A DNA stretch of 64,000 bases from Cephalopachus bancanus (taxonomy: Eukaryota > Chordata > Mammalia > Primates > Tarsiidae), in the NCBI GenBank assembly GCA_027257055.1, contig JAPVLO010000232.1:1426001-1490000 (forward strand), read 5' to 3'. The translations under genes and the position numbers were made by a program. Shown piece by piece: positions 11,614 through 23,704 of this stretch (positions are counted from its first letter, which is position 1; every line of letters starts with the position of its first letter). The notes beneath the pieces were generated by a model. It saw only the letters and a program-made list of their open reading frames with translations. It did not search any database and was not told the DNA's origin.

Positions 11614-12469
11614 CACGAGGCCTGACAATTAGGTTGGCGAACCATCCTAGAAAAAGTGCTCCATACCTCACTGCTGAATATCACCACAGTCACTTTTGAA
11701 GTACTCCTCTTGGGAAGGCATGCACCGTCAAAGCAATTTTGGAGCTGTTTTTCTGGAATGGCCAACAGAGCCGTTGTCATGTGACTCTTGATGTCCTGAA
11801 TGTCATCAGATGTCTTCCTTTCATTAACTCGTTTCTCTTTGGGTAAAGAAAAAAGTCACTTGGGACTGGGGGTGGGGGTGGTACGGCAGGTGAGTAGGGA
11901 GAGTGTTCCAGTACAGTTAGTTGTACAGTGCTGCCAACATAAGCACACGGTGGGGAGTTCACGAACTTAATTGTCAGGCCCCAACAAATAACAACAACAG
12001 CTCTGATGGCCATTCCTGAAAAAGCTTCCAAAATTGTTTTGACAGTGGACTAGGCGCTGACACTGGTGCATAGGAGGGTATTTCAAAGGTGACTGTAGCA
12101 ATATTCAGCAATAAAGTATGGAGCACTAGCCGGGCTCGGTGGCTCAGCCTGTAATCCCGCGCCTTTGGGAGGCTGAGGTGAGTGGATTGCCTGAGCCCGC
12201 GGGTTCGAGACCCGCCTGGGCAGCGAGACCTCATCTCTACAATAAATCAAAAAATCAGCCGGGTGTGGTAGCGCATGCCTGTAATTCCAGCTACTCAGAA
12301 GGCTGAGGCGGAAGGATCACCGGAGCCCAGCAGGTCGAGGCTGCGGTGGCCGGGAGCGGCCACTGCACTCCAGTCTGGGTGACAGAGTGAGACTCCAACT
12401 CAAGAAAAAAAAAAAAAAGTATGGAGCATTTTTTCTAGGATGGTTCGTGAACCTAATTGTCAGACCTTG
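11614..12469 (-). mobile_element. Mariner family A, non-autonomous copy 2, split by an Alu
   Basis: Terminal inverted repeats of about 50 bp: left 'cctgacaattaggttggcga' through 'cctagaaaaagtgctcc'; right is the inverted equivalent ending near 12469. TA dinucleotides abut both ends (11612-11613 and 12470-12471), as expected for mariner insertion. The minus-strand frame at 11777-12031 retains TVLEHSPYSP and SDFFLYPK, flanking the third catalytic aspartate region, here disrupted by a proline-rich expansion. Without the Alu (12126-12415) it is about 550 bp, too short for an active gene of about 345 codons. Confidence 0.9.
12126..12415 (+). repeat. Alu dimer, young strepsirrhine type, inside mariner A
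   Basis: The duplication 'aagtatggagca' ends at 12125 and recurs after the A tail at about 12417-12428. The Alu therefore post-dates the mariner. Confidence 0.95.
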
Positions 12470-12484
12470 TATGCTAAACTGAAC

Positions 12485-13120
12485 CAAATGTGTGACTGGG
12501 CACACACTCGAGGCATTGTCTTGGGGGTAGTGAGTTCACAAGAGATTTGGAACGGAAGGTAGATGTCACCTGTTGTGCTCAGGACTCCCATCCCATAAAA
12601 ATATCTCTACACTGACTCAGCCAGCCCCACCTTTCTCCAGCCATCAACTGCTTCCCTCCCAGCCAGCTTCAAAGAGGAGTCTTCACCAAGCCCAGGCTGA
12701 CTTCTTTCTCTCTAGGAACAGTGCTCACCAGCTTTCTCACTACCAAGCCTTCTCTTCTGTTTGCCCCAGAGAGATCTATGGTCACGCTCTCTCTGAAGGT
12801 CTCGTCTCTCTTTCTTGTAGCCCTCCCTTCCCCCTCATGCTCCCTTTCTGGTTGCCATCTCCTGTCCCCTCCTCAGGCTCCTTCTCCTTTGACAGCTGCC
12901 CATGCTTTTTTTCAGGGTTTCCGTGCCTGGCCCTCTTCCCACTGTCTGCCCTCCCCAGATGTCCCATCTGTCACAAGGACCAAGCGACCCATGGGCATGG
13001 ACTTCTGAACCCACATATTTAGCCCAAACCTGGCACCCGTCTACACTGGAGGTCCTACAGTCCCTGCAAGCTCCATCTACCACCCACTGTTGCTCTCCTT
13101 CCTGCCTCTGGCTTAATTAA
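12485..13120. other. Pyrimidine-rich unassigned DNA
   Basis: CT-rich on the plus strand, giving overlapping frames in several phases (12573-13022 and others). The shared openness reflects composition, not coding. It may be a diverged 5' extension of the L2 that follows. Confidence 0.35.
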
Positions 13121-13124
13121 TGCC

Positions 13125-13880
13125 TTTGCCCTTCGACCTCGGCCCGTCTCCCTTGCAGCCCAGTCTCTCTCTAGTCGATAACTGCATCCTCAGTGCTACT
13201 TCTAAACCCCCCTTGCATTGTCACCACTTTTCACCCCACTGCTGCTATGGCGATCCAGACCTTAATCCCTTCTTGAGACTGTTACTGTAGCCTCCTAATT
13301 GGCTCTCCTAGCTCCGCCGCCTCTTCCTCTAGTTCCACCTTCATTCTGCCATTAAAGTTTTTGTTCTCAGCCGGGCATGGTGGCATGCGTCTGTAGTTGC
13401 AGCTACTTGGAAGGCTGCGAGGGAAGAATCGCCAGAGCCCAGCAGGTCGAGGCTGCGGTGGCCGTGAGCGTGCCCCTGCACTTCAGCCTGGGCGACAAGA
13501 GTGAGACTCCAACTCAAAAAAATAATAATAATAAAACAAAAATAAAGTTTTTATTCTTCTAAAAATACGAATGAGCACGTTGCTCCCCTTTTTAAGAAGC
13601 CCTGATAATGACTCCTTGTCTTCAGTGTCAGGTTCAGCGACCTTCCCTGTAACCCTGCTTCTCCGCAGTGTAGCCGCCACCTACCTTAGGCATTTCCGGC
13701 CCCCTCCTCTCTTTCCATGGGACTTGGCGGCTTCCCCTCCCCGCACCACCACTGTGCTCTTCTCATCCTACTCCCCTCTTCCCCTTGGCCATCTCAACCC
13801 CCCCCCGCCCCGCGCCCTCCACGCTTCAGTGCCCAATGCAAACTTCAGCACCTCTGGGAGAAGAACCTCTTTCACTTCCA
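13125..13880 (+). mobile_element. L2 fragment, split by an Alu right arm
   Basis: Carries L2-like landmarks 'gttactgtagcctcctaatt', 'ggctctcctagc', 'cctgataatgactccttgtc' in order. The 157-residue frame at 13571-14044 mostly lies in this diverged element and is not a gene. Confidence 0.7.
13368..13543 (+). repeat. Alu right-arm element inserted in L2
   Basis: Starts 'agccgggcatggtggcatgc' and has the right arm only. Flanks 'aaagtttttgttct' and 'aaagtttttattct' form a target-site duplication with one mismatch. Confidence 0.85.
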
Positions 13881-14044
13881 GGTCATGGCGAGTGACAGTG
13901 TTTGAAGCCATGGATTGGATGGATGTGCACTTGTGGAGGGACAAGCCCAAGGGGACTCTCAACACTCAGAGATCAGAAGGGACCTGGTCAAGGACCCTGA
14001 GAGCGAACAAGAAACGGGGCAGGAAGGAAACCAGTGTGGTATGA

Positions 14045-14322
14045 TGGAAACCAAGTGCAGGACATCTTTGAGTTAGACGTGGGCAGGCAGTCATTGGTGC
14101 TGAGCAGGTGGGATGAAAATTAAGTATTTGACCATTGGATTCGACATCACAGAGGTCATTGTGACCTCCACAGATGTGTCTTTAATGGAGTCATAGTGAG
14201 AGAAGGCTTATTGAATTGGCTGCAAGAGACAGAAGTGAGAAAATAGATGTTTACTAAATGGATGAAAGTTAGATGAATGAAGAAACGATGTCTTTTTTCC
14301 TGACCATGATTGATCAGGAACT
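14045..14322. other. Unassigned DNA
   Basis: No repeat or frame I can support. Confidence 0.3.
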
Positions 14323-14339
14323 AAAATAGGTAAATGAAG

Positions 14340-14615
14340 CTGGGCTCGGTGGCTCAGCCTGTAATCCCGCGCCTTTGGGAGGCTGAGGTGAGTGGATTGC
14401 CTGAGCCTGCGGGTTTGAGACCGGCCTGGGCAGCAAGACCTCATCTCTACAATAAAGCAAAAAATCAGCCGGGCGTGGTAGCGCGCGCCTGTAATTCCGG
14501 CTACTCGGAAGGCTGAGGCGGAAGGTTCACCGGAGCCCAGCAGGTCGAGGCTGCGGTGGCCGGAAGTGGCCACTACACTCCAGTCTGGGCGACAGAGTGA
14601 GACTCCAACTCAAAA

Positions 14616-14647
<32 letters not shown>
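14340..14647 (+). repeat. Alu dimer, young strepsirrhine type
   Basis: A perfect 17-bp duplication 'aaaataggtaaatgaag' lies at 14323-14339 and 14648-14664. The tail is (AAAT)n at about 14612-14645. Confidence 0.97.
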
Positions 14648-14742
14648 AAAATAGGTAAATGAAGTATTTTGAACTCTTAGGGTCTCTGAAAAATTTCCAA
14701 GCAGAAACAATGATGTGATTTCATGGTGCAAAGCTTTTCTTG

Positions 14743-15704
<962 letters not shown>

Positions 15705-15989
15705 TTGATTTATTTTTATTTTTATTTTTTGAGTCAGATTGGAGTACAGTGGCACACTCATGGTCACTGCAGCCTTTACCTGCTGGGCTCAGGTGATCCT
15801 CCTGCCTCAGACTCCCAAGTAGCCGGGACTGTAGGCATGTACCACCGTGCCTGGATAATTTTTTGATTTATTGTAGAGACAAGGTCTCACCAATTGCCCA
15901 GGCAGGTCTCCAACCCCTTGGCTCAGGCAGCTCTCCCTCTTTGGTCTTCCAAAGTGCTGGGATGACAGGCATGATCCACCGCACCCGGC
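15705..15989 (-). repeat. Alu dimer
   Basis: T-rich start, complement of both arms, ending 'ccgcacccggcc'. Confidence 0.92.
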
Positions 15990-17220
15990 CAACAATTTGG
16001 AAATAATGTTCCCACTAGTCAAGCCACACAGCTGGTTTTCTTACCTAGTCTGGGCCTGGACTAAAGGTGACAGTCTCTGGTCCCTGCTCCTGGATGGCTC
16101 CGTCCCTCCCTCTTGTCCAGACCCCTGACAGCTTCTCCTCCTTCCTGCTTCTTTAGGCAGGGGCAGTTGTCACTGAAGCCCTTCAGGTTAGTTGCCACCA
16201 GAGCCTGTGGGGGGTCTCCTCAGCACTCCCAGGCCAGAGCTTTCCTGGCGTCTTCTTGGGATGTGGATGCCATGGCAGGAGAGAGGGGTGGAGGAGTTGC
16301 TGTGAACGTCAGAAACTTTACGTTGCAGGCCCTCAAGGCCTGAGATCTGGAACGCACCCTGGGGGGCTTCAGGGTAACTACGAGCTGTGGCGATGTCACC
16401 ACTGTGCAGTGTAACTGCGTCTGGCCTCAGCCAGCCTCTGGTCCCTGCTCCTGGACGGCTCCGTCCCTCCCTCTTGTCCAGACCTCTGACGGTGTCCATC
16501 GATTATCTTCACTCCTGGGCCCAGCCTTCAGCATTGCCCCTGCCGTGGTCATGTTTTGCACCTGACTGTTGATGTTGACTTTTGGCTTTTGCTGTCAGAG
16601 AGGCCCCCTTCTTGGTTAGCTGCCTGGCCAGCTGTGGGGCCAGCTGCTTTTTCCAGACCCCAAGGTGACCAGACTCCTCTTCTCTCTCTCAGACTGGTCC
16701 TGACACATGGGCCATGACAATACATGAGAGAGCGTGATGGTGCAGCAGTTGTGTCTGGCCAGATTGCTCCCTGTGGAGGTCATCTCATTGGTGGACAGCT
16801 CGGAGAGGGCCATGGGCTGGAAGGCCCATGTGGACCTCAGAGTCCTCATGATGAGGGCGGGTGCAGAGGAAGAGTTAGGAGGAGAACACACAGAGGCACG
16901 TTTGACTGGTTCAGCCACGTCCAGGATGTTGGCTATTGGACCATGGCTATGTCCACCAAGAGCATTGTCATGAGGTCAGCTGAGCTCATATGAAGGTGGT
17001 TTGGAATCTCCAGGATCCTCCAAGGTGAACCCAGTCCCTGCCCTTGGAAAGAGAGTCCAGGGGTGATGTCTTCCACCCTTAAGGTAGACTTGGAAACAAC
17101 TGTCTATGTTCATGGGCTCCGTGTACTCCTCAGCTGGCCGTGACCTGGGCTGCCCCTCACAGGCATGGGTTCCTGCCACACTGGTCAGATATCTCCACAG
17201 TGCTCACCCCCGGATGCTTC
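15990..17220. other. GC-richer unassigned block
   Basis: No interspersed repeat is evident over about 1.2 kb, which is rare in this window. The minus-strand frames at 16976-17179 and 16616-16918 are the longest, but contain no domain I know and overlap open plus-strand frames of similar length. A decayed gene copy is possible. It contains a near-identical 55-bp pair (see the separate entry). Confidence 0.35.
16075..16490 (+). repeat. 55-bp direct repeat pair, 361 bp apart
   Basis: 16075-16129 and 16436-16490 match at 53 of 55 positions; both start 'ctctggtccctgctcctgga'. The flanks on both sides are unrelated. Confidence 0.95.
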
Positions 17221-17224
17221 TAGT

Positions 17225-17745
17225 CTTTCTTACTCACTCTCTTGATAGGCTTTGCCTTTGCTGACCACAGCCTACCTCTTGAAACATGCCTTCCTCTCGG
17301 CCTCTGGAGACCTCACGAGTGTTGTTTCTCTCCTGTCGCTCTGGCTACTCCTCACTCTCTTTTTTCCAGGGATCCTTTCTCAGTCCATCCTTTAAGCTTT
17401 GGTGTTCCTGGTATCTCTCCCGGGCCCTTTTCCCTGCCAGGACATCCCATTCACCCTCTGTGAAGCTTGCTGTCATCTGTGGTGACTGATGACCCTCGGT
17501 GCGTTATCATCAGACTTCCAGGCCCAGCTGCCTTCTGCCAAGCTGTGAATGCTCCCAGGCATCACATACGAGCATGTCCCAGGCTGGCCTCGTCACCCTC
17601 TCCCTGAATCAGTCGTGTGTTTTTGCTGTCTTAATGAGGGACAGCACTGTCCACCCAGTAGGCTAAGTCAAAAATCCGACCCCCAGTCTTGACTTTCCCT
17701 CTCCAAAACTGCAACATTTAATCAATCACAGATTTCAGTAGGCTC
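17225..17745 (+). mobile_element. L2 fragment (reverse transcriptase 3' part)
   Basis: Landmarks resemble the L2 ORF2 C-terminal region: 'cttccaggcccagctgcc', 'gtccacccagtaggctaagt' and 'cccccagtcttgactttccc'. No frame is intact. Confidence 0.55.
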
Positions 17746-17749
17746 CTCC

Positions 17750-18145
17750 ATAACATGGTGTGTCCGTCCGTGGTTCTGTTACAAAGGGTAATCTGTAAGA
17801 GAGATTTGTTTGGCTGGCGGTTCCGTATGGCACCGGCTCGGGACTGCTTCTGGTGAGACTTCTCGAAGCTTTTCCGCAGGGCCAAGGCAAGGGGAGCCAC
17901 GTGTCACGTGCAGAGAGAAGCAGTGGGATGGGGAGGTGGAGTGGTGGAGGGTAGGCGTGGTGAACTCATCTTGGGTAAACAACAGTTCCCACAGGAACTG
18001 AGAGAACCAGAAGCCACTCACTACCTGATAAGGGCACCATGGGGGATCCGCCCCATGGTCAGATCACCAACCACTAGGCCTGTCCTCCTGCACTGGGGAT
18101 CACATTTCAACATGAGGTTTGGTGAGGACAACATCGAAGCCTGAT
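17750..18145. other. Unassigned DNA
   Basis: Frames at 17779-18021 (minus) and 17810-18001 (plus) overlap head-on; neither is recognised. Confidence 0.3.
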
Positions 18146-18149
18146 CACA

Positions 18150-18310
18150 CGCCTTGTATGTTTCTCCATGATATGGTCCTACCTACCTTTCCAGTCTCTC
18201 TCTAGCCGAGACTCCACCTCAGCTTCACTGACCTACAGCCATAGTCAGACACTCAGCGTGGGTAATCACGTGTTACTTCCCAAACTTGCAGACAATGCAC
18301 CCTCCACCTG
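18150..18310 (+). mobile_element. L2-like fragment
   Basis: 'atgatatggtcctacctacc' and 'cagcttcactgacctacagc' resemble the L2 3' region. Confidence 0.5.
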
Positions 18311-18342
18311 AAGTGAGGGTGCGCATCTTCATTTGAGTAGCT

Positions 18343-18499
18343 CGGCCTGGTGCGGTGGCTCACGCCTGTGATCCCAGCACTTTGGGAGGCTGAGATAGGA
18401 AGATTGCTTGAGCCCAGGAATTCAAGACCAACCTGGGCAGCATAGTGAGACCCACCATCTCTATAAAAAGAAAAAAAGAGATTTAAAAAAAAATTTAAT
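18343..18499 (+). repeat. Free left Alu monomer
   Basis: One arm only, with an A-rich tail. Confidence 0.85.
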
Positions 18500-18689
18500 A
18501 ACTCTTTCACATCTTGTAAGTCTCTGTGTAAAAGTTACTAACCCCCAATTCTCCCAAAGTCTGGGTTAGGTGATCCTCCTAGACCCCCTTGGTACTTTTT
18601 TCTTTACTTTTACTTGTTTTTCTTTTCTTTTACTTTTTTCTTACGACTTTATCATAGCTGGCTTTCCTGTTTCTATCTTTCCCACTACT

Positions 18690-18800
18690 GTGAAGTCCCT
18701 GTAAGCAGGGACTGCAGTTATTCTATTTACCTTCGTATTCCTAGAACCGACAAAGTATTTGGTACAAAATAGATGTTCACTGAATGAATAAATGAATACG
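18690..18800 (+). mobile_element. L2 3' end
   Basis: 'ccctgtaagcagggactgca' followed by 'gttcactgaatgaataaatg' is the typical L2 3' end. Confidence 0.75.
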
Positions 18801-18935
18801 AATGTCAAAATTACCATGGTGAAAATATGAAAGAAATTTCCAATCAGAGAAAGCAATGAGTATTTTATTAACTAGGATTTATCAAGTCCCTCTAACATCA
18901 AAGGGGTTTATTTAAAGATGTAACATATTGCTGGA

Positions 18936-19225
18936 GGCTGGGCGCAGTGGCTCATGCCTGTAATCCCAGTGCTTTGGGAGGTTGAGGCTGGAGGATTGCT
19001 GGAGGCCACAAGTTTGAGACCAACCTGGGCAACATAGTGAGATCTCATCACTTAAAAAAAAAATTAAGCTAGGCACACACCTGCAGTCCTAGCTACTCAG
19101 GAGGCTAAGGTGGGAGAATCTCTTGAACTCAGGAGTTTGAGGCCATAGTGAGCTATTATCACGCCGCTACACTCCAGTCTGTGTGACACAGTGAGATTCG
19201 GCTTCTATGAGTAAGTAAATAAATA
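18936..19225 (+). repeat. Alu dimer
   Basis: 'taacatattgctgg' occurs just before the head (about 18922) and again after the (AAAT)n tail (about 19226), a target-site duplication. Confidence 0.9.
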
Positions 19226-19237
19226 AATAACATATTG

Positions 19238-19395
19238 CTGGGTGCAGTGCTACATGCCTGTAGTCCCAGCTACTCATGAGGCTGAAGTGAGAGGCTCACT
19301 TGAGCCCAGGAGTTCGAGGCTACAGTGAACAATGATTGCACCCCACCCGCCAACCTGGGCAACAGAGCAAGATCCTGTCTCTAAACATAAAAAAG
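19238..19395 (+). repeat. Free Alu monomer (FRAM-like)
   Basis: Only one arm: starts 'gggtgcagtgctacatgcct' and ends 'gatcctgtctctaaac'. It directly follows the right duplication of the Alu before it. Confidence 0.8.
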
Positions 19396-19961
19396 TAAAA
19401 ATACTTAGGAGTACTTTCAACATGAGAATCGTGCACAGAGAGTAATTCACAGAGGTGGAGTTCAAGTCTGTCCCTCCTGGGCTTCTTTTCCAGAGTTCAA
19501 TATCCCAACACTCAGAGCCGTGTTTTGGGGTTCCCCGGCACTCCCCACTCCTAGTGCTCCATAAACTATTGGCTTCAAAACTCCCTCCGCACTTGAGAAT
19601 GTGGGGATTGGGTTAAGGAAAGTGTTAGCACATTAGCTTTTTTCCTCTGTTTAGTTGTCAACTAAAATGTATGATGTATGATGCTTGCAGTATGTATCTG
19701 TATCTGTAGTATGATGCTTGCAGAATTTGTCTCTGGAGTCTTCAACAGGGGATGCGACGGGCTCCCTGCATGTTCTAGTGGTTTTCACTGTGTTTGAATA
19801 CTACTTCCTCGTAAGGAAGTGTTGCGAGGTCTTCTGGGGAATTGTGTCTTTTCTATTTTCCTTTTTTGTTTCCTGGCTGTTTAAATTTTCATCATTGTTC
19901 TATTGATTGTTTTTTTTTTTCTAATGTGACTTTGCATAGAGAAAAGTGGATTTTGATAAGT
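19396..19961. other. Unassigned DNA with a short direct repeat
   Basis: 'gtatgatgcttgcag' occurs at 19676-19690 and 19709-19723. Otherwise no feature. Confidence 0.4.
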
Positions 19962-20250
19962 CACCCAGGCAAGGTGGCTCATGCCTATCGTCTCAGCACT
20001 TTGCGAGGCTAAGGCAGGAGGATCACTTGAGCCCAGGTATTCATGACCAGCCTGGGCAACACAGCAAGACCTCATCTCTAGGAGAAATTAGCCGGGTGTG
20101 GTGGCGCACACCTGTAGTCCCGTCTACTCTAGAGCCTGAGGGGGAAGGATCGCCTGAGCCCAGGAGGTCAAGGCTGTGGTGGGCCGTGAGTGTGCCACTG
20201 CACTCCAACCCCAATGACAGGGTGACTCCGACTCAGGAAAAAAAAAAAGA
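19962..20250 (+). repeat. Alu dimer with shortened linker
   Basis: The linker between the arms is reduced to 'aggagaaatt'; otherwise both arms are present. Confidence 0.9.
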
Positions 20251-20439
20251 AATGAGAAATCAGAAAGACATGCTGCCCCCTGGGGGACCCCTTTGGGGCC
20301 GGGTGCCCAGGAAGAACGCGAGACAGGAGCAGTGTGATCCAGCTCCGAACACAGCCCGCTCCAGCCCCCCGCCGCAACTGCCCCCCTTTCCACGCCACCA
20401 TCAGGTTTCCCCAGTCTCTCACCTGTAGTGGTTTTTTCA

Positions 20440-20610
20440 TAGCACTTCGTGTTATTCATTTATCTTTTTTAAATTGTCTGTCATCTCTCCTTCTAGGATG
20501 TAAGCTTCATGAGGGCAGGGATTTTTTTTTTTTTTCAGCACTGTATGCTCAGTATTTTGAACAGTAACTGGTATATAGAAGACACTTAAATATTTTTTAT
20601 TGAATGGGCA
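20440..20610 (+). mobile_element. L2 3' end
   Basis: 'gtaagcttcatgagggcagg' and 'agacacttaaatat...tattgaatgggc' match the L2 3' terminus. Confidence 0.75.
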
Positions 20611-20699
20611 ATATTTTTTAAAGGTTTTTAGAGAGATGGATGCACACCCAAGTCTCTAGGGATGTAAGTCTGGTTTGAAGCCCTGTTCCCCTTTAAATT

Positions 20700-20999
20700 A
20701 ATTTAATATTTTGAGTCAGGTTCTCACTCTATCACCCAGGCTGGAGTGCAGTGGCACAACCACGTCTCACCACAGCCTTGACTTCCTGGGTGCAAGTAAT
20801 CTTTCTGCCTCAGCCTCTCAAGTAGCTGGGACGACAGGCACACGCCACCACAGCTGGCTAATATTTTAGGTGGTTTTTTTGTAGAGACATGGTCCCACTA
20901 TGTTGCCCCAGCTGGTCTCGAACTCCTGGGTTCCATCAATCCTCCCACCTCAACCTCCCAAAGTGCTAGGATTATAGTCATCAGCCACCTCACCTGGTC
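20700..20999 (-). repeat. Alu dimer, older type
   Basis: Complement of both arms, with a short T-poor tail. Confidence 0.9.
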
Positions 21000-22045
21000 A
21001 AAATTAATTTTATTTCATTTTATTTATTGATTTATGTATCTTCTTAAAATCCTAAGAACAATCAACCCGTTAACACTTTTATTGACAACCAAGATGATAC
21101 CATTGATGGCATGCTTGAACAAATTTACAGATGACACACACTAGAAAGAATAGAAATAAATGAGTTATTTATTTTAAGTATATATTTTATCTTGTATAAG
21201 TATATATTTTATTTATAAATAAGTTATTGTGTTCTTTGGAGGATATAATCAGATTCCCTCCCTGCACACAGACAAAACGTAATACTGAGTCATCTACAAC
21301 AAGATACAGTTTAATGAGTACAAGATAAAGTACTCGGAGATTCCCAAATTGCATCGTATACGTCCAGGGTGGGGGCGGGATGGCTAACAAGCACACACGT
21401 CGGGAAGACTCCGAGCCTCCTGCTGACTGAGCTGGTGATGAGTCAACGCCGTGGGAGGTAGCTTTCACGAAAATCAATCTTCTGCTGTATTAATAGAACT
21501 AGAGTGTTCAGGGGGGAATGGGTTCTCTCGTACTCACGGATGGTGAGGCCACACTGACCGTCTTACGAATTCTGGGCTTCAGACCTTCAGTGGCATCGAC
21601 GAGCAGAGGGTTATTCGAGAAGAGCAGAGAGAACAAAAAGGGATCTGGTAACAGTGCTGCTCAGAAGGAACGCGAGGATTGGAGGTCTTGGGTGTGTGTG
21701 TCAGGGGGAGCGAAGAAGTTGAGGGTCTGCCCACCAGAAGGGAGATTCGACTTCTTCTGGGTCATCCCCAGTGGCACGTAGAGAGCCAGTGAGCAGACGA
21801 TGGAAGTGTGTGTAGTTCAACCCACTGAAGGGAATCAGTGGTTAGTTAGATCTTCCTGGCAATCAGATGGATGACAGCTAGAGGTAGACAACTCCCTGAC
21901 CCTGGTGGACGGTGCCTAGTAGTCGGGCAACCGTGCTGCTGGGGACATTTGTGATGGAAGCTCAAGCGCTGGGGTGAGGGGGTGGGGAAAAGAGGACTGG
22001 TCACAATGGCAAGCACATAGTAGGTGCTTACCTTCATATGCTCCC
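21000..22045. other. Unassigned DNA
   Basis: AT-rich to about 21360, then moderately GC-rich. The plus frame at 21518-21781 is unrecognised and has no splice evidence. Confidence 0.3.
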
Positions 22046-22049
22046 CTCC

Positions 22050-22235
22050 TCAATGAGCCACTAATGTGCTTGTCATTCTAACACCCACATCAATCTACTA
22101 GCTTCATTTATAGATGAGAAAAGTGAGACTTCGAGGGATTGAGAAATTTGTCCAAGGTCTAATGACTTGGTCCAAAGAAAATCTAGTATATAAACCCAGA
22201 CGGGCAGAACACTGCCCACAGTTATCGCCCTGTAA
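22050..22235 (+). repeat. MIR
   Basis: 'tttatagatgagaaaagtga' and 'aatttgtccaaggtc' are MIR core motifs. Confidence 0.7.
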
Positions 22236-22609
22236 GGACCTTTACTTCCAGAAAGCCATGCTTTCCCACCTAAAGCTTCTATCATTCTAGTAAGTCATCA
22301 AGCTAAGGAGTTTATCCTCTCAAAGGGTGGACACTTCTCTATTAAATAGATGCCTCCCTTATCTCGTACTGTATGCAGGGACTGTTTTAGTCTGGGCCTT
22401 TGCCACTTGGGGATACCCTATGGAGCCCAGCATAGACTCTGGCACACAGGAGGTGCTCCATAGTTATTTACCAAGTGAAAAGAATGAACAAATGCAACTC
22501 CACCAGAAGGGCAGAGTCTCAAGACCTTGTGCCTGAAGAAAAGCACATCTGTGGGTGACCTACTGAGAACCCTTGGCAAAAATGACAATCCATCATTCCT
22601 GGCAAAGGT

Positions 22610-22800
22610 CTTGAGAATTCCTGCACAGGCATTTGGACAAAGTTCATTGAAACAAATATGGATTGGGTACCAGTCCTGGGCCAGGTGTGTCCAATGCGCT
22701 GGGGATGCAGAGGGTGACCAGAGGATGCCCAGTGGGTGGGGGAGATGGACAGGTAAGCAAATGCTTATGACGCCACGTGACGAGTACCTTAGCAAGGGTG
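22610..22800 (-). mobile_element. L2-like 3' fragment
   Basis: 'attgggtaccagtcctgggc' followed by 'gcgctggggatgcagagggt' resembles the reverse strand of the L2 3' region. Confidence 0.45.
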
Positions 22801-22904
22801 TGCACGTGTGGGTGTGGGTGCGTGAAGTATTTTGAAAGCAGAGTAGAAAAAAAACGAATTCTACTTGGTTAGAAGTTGTCTAAACTTGATTATGTTTCCA
22901 CATA

Positions 22905-23040
22905 TATTATGTTATTGGAGTTTATTCAGTCTTCAAAAAGATTACGTAAGATTGTGACCTGTTTTTGTACAGAGGATGAAACAGAGTCTTCTAGACATTA
23001 GGTGAGATCCCCAAGATCATACAGCTAGTGATAATAATTC
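22905..23040 (+). repeat. MIR fragment
   Basis: 'cagaggatgaaacagagtct' and 'agatcatacagctagtgata' fit the MIR 3' half. Confidence 0.65.
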
Positions 23041-23450
23041 CCAACATGTTATTGAGTGCTTAGGATATCAGAGGCTGGGCACGGGGGCTCACTCATGCCT
23101 ATAATCCCAGCACTGGGGAGGCCGAGGCAGGAGGATTGCTTGGGTCTAGGAGTTAGAGAGCAGCCTGGGTACCATAGCGAGACCCCATGTCTATTAAAAT
23201 AAAAAGGATATCAGAGGTTCTGCCCTAAACCCTTTCAAGGCATTTAATTCTCACTACCACTCTATAAGTGAGTTGTTTATATCACAGTTTTACAAATAAG
23301 AAAACGAAGGTGCGAGATGTATTTTCTTGCCCTGAGTCCCTTAGCAAGGAAGCAGAAAACAAGGATTTGCACCTCCAGTCTGACTTGAGCAGGCCACACA
23401 CTGACTCACTGCTCCAAGCTGTCTTACCTAGTCCCCCAAAGGGCTGGCAC
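23041..23450 (+). repeat. MIR split by an Alu monomer
   Basis: 'ttattgagtgcttaggatat' begins a MIR that resumes after the Alu monomer with 'tttcaaggcatttaattctc'. Confidence 0.75.
23075..23204 (+). repeat. Free left Alu monomer inserted in MIR
   Basis: A perfect 13-bp duplication 'aggatatcagagg' lies at 23062-23074 and 23205-23217, proving a complete monomer insertion. Confidence 0.95.
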
Positions 23451-23704
23451 TCACACGAGTGATGCTGACTCCAAATTCAGTTTTCCTTCAAATGACCTTG
23501 TTCTGTGGCAGGTATTACATCCAAATGGGAAGAAATGATAAAGTGGATATTTGGAGGGTTGCATAGTGCGTGCGTTCATGGTGTTTGGGGAGCAGTGTGG
23601 TGAAATGTATCATATACATTAGCAGAACTGCTGGCAAGCATCATGGCATAAGCTTTAGACTTTCAGTGTTGGGAAGGCAGGGTTCTTCAGGGCAGCCAGA
23701 ATTT

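Noticed and set aside
12573..13022. 149-residue plus-strand frame
   Set aside because: Pyrimidine-rich composition leaves overlapping frames open on both strands; no codon bias or motif points to a gene.
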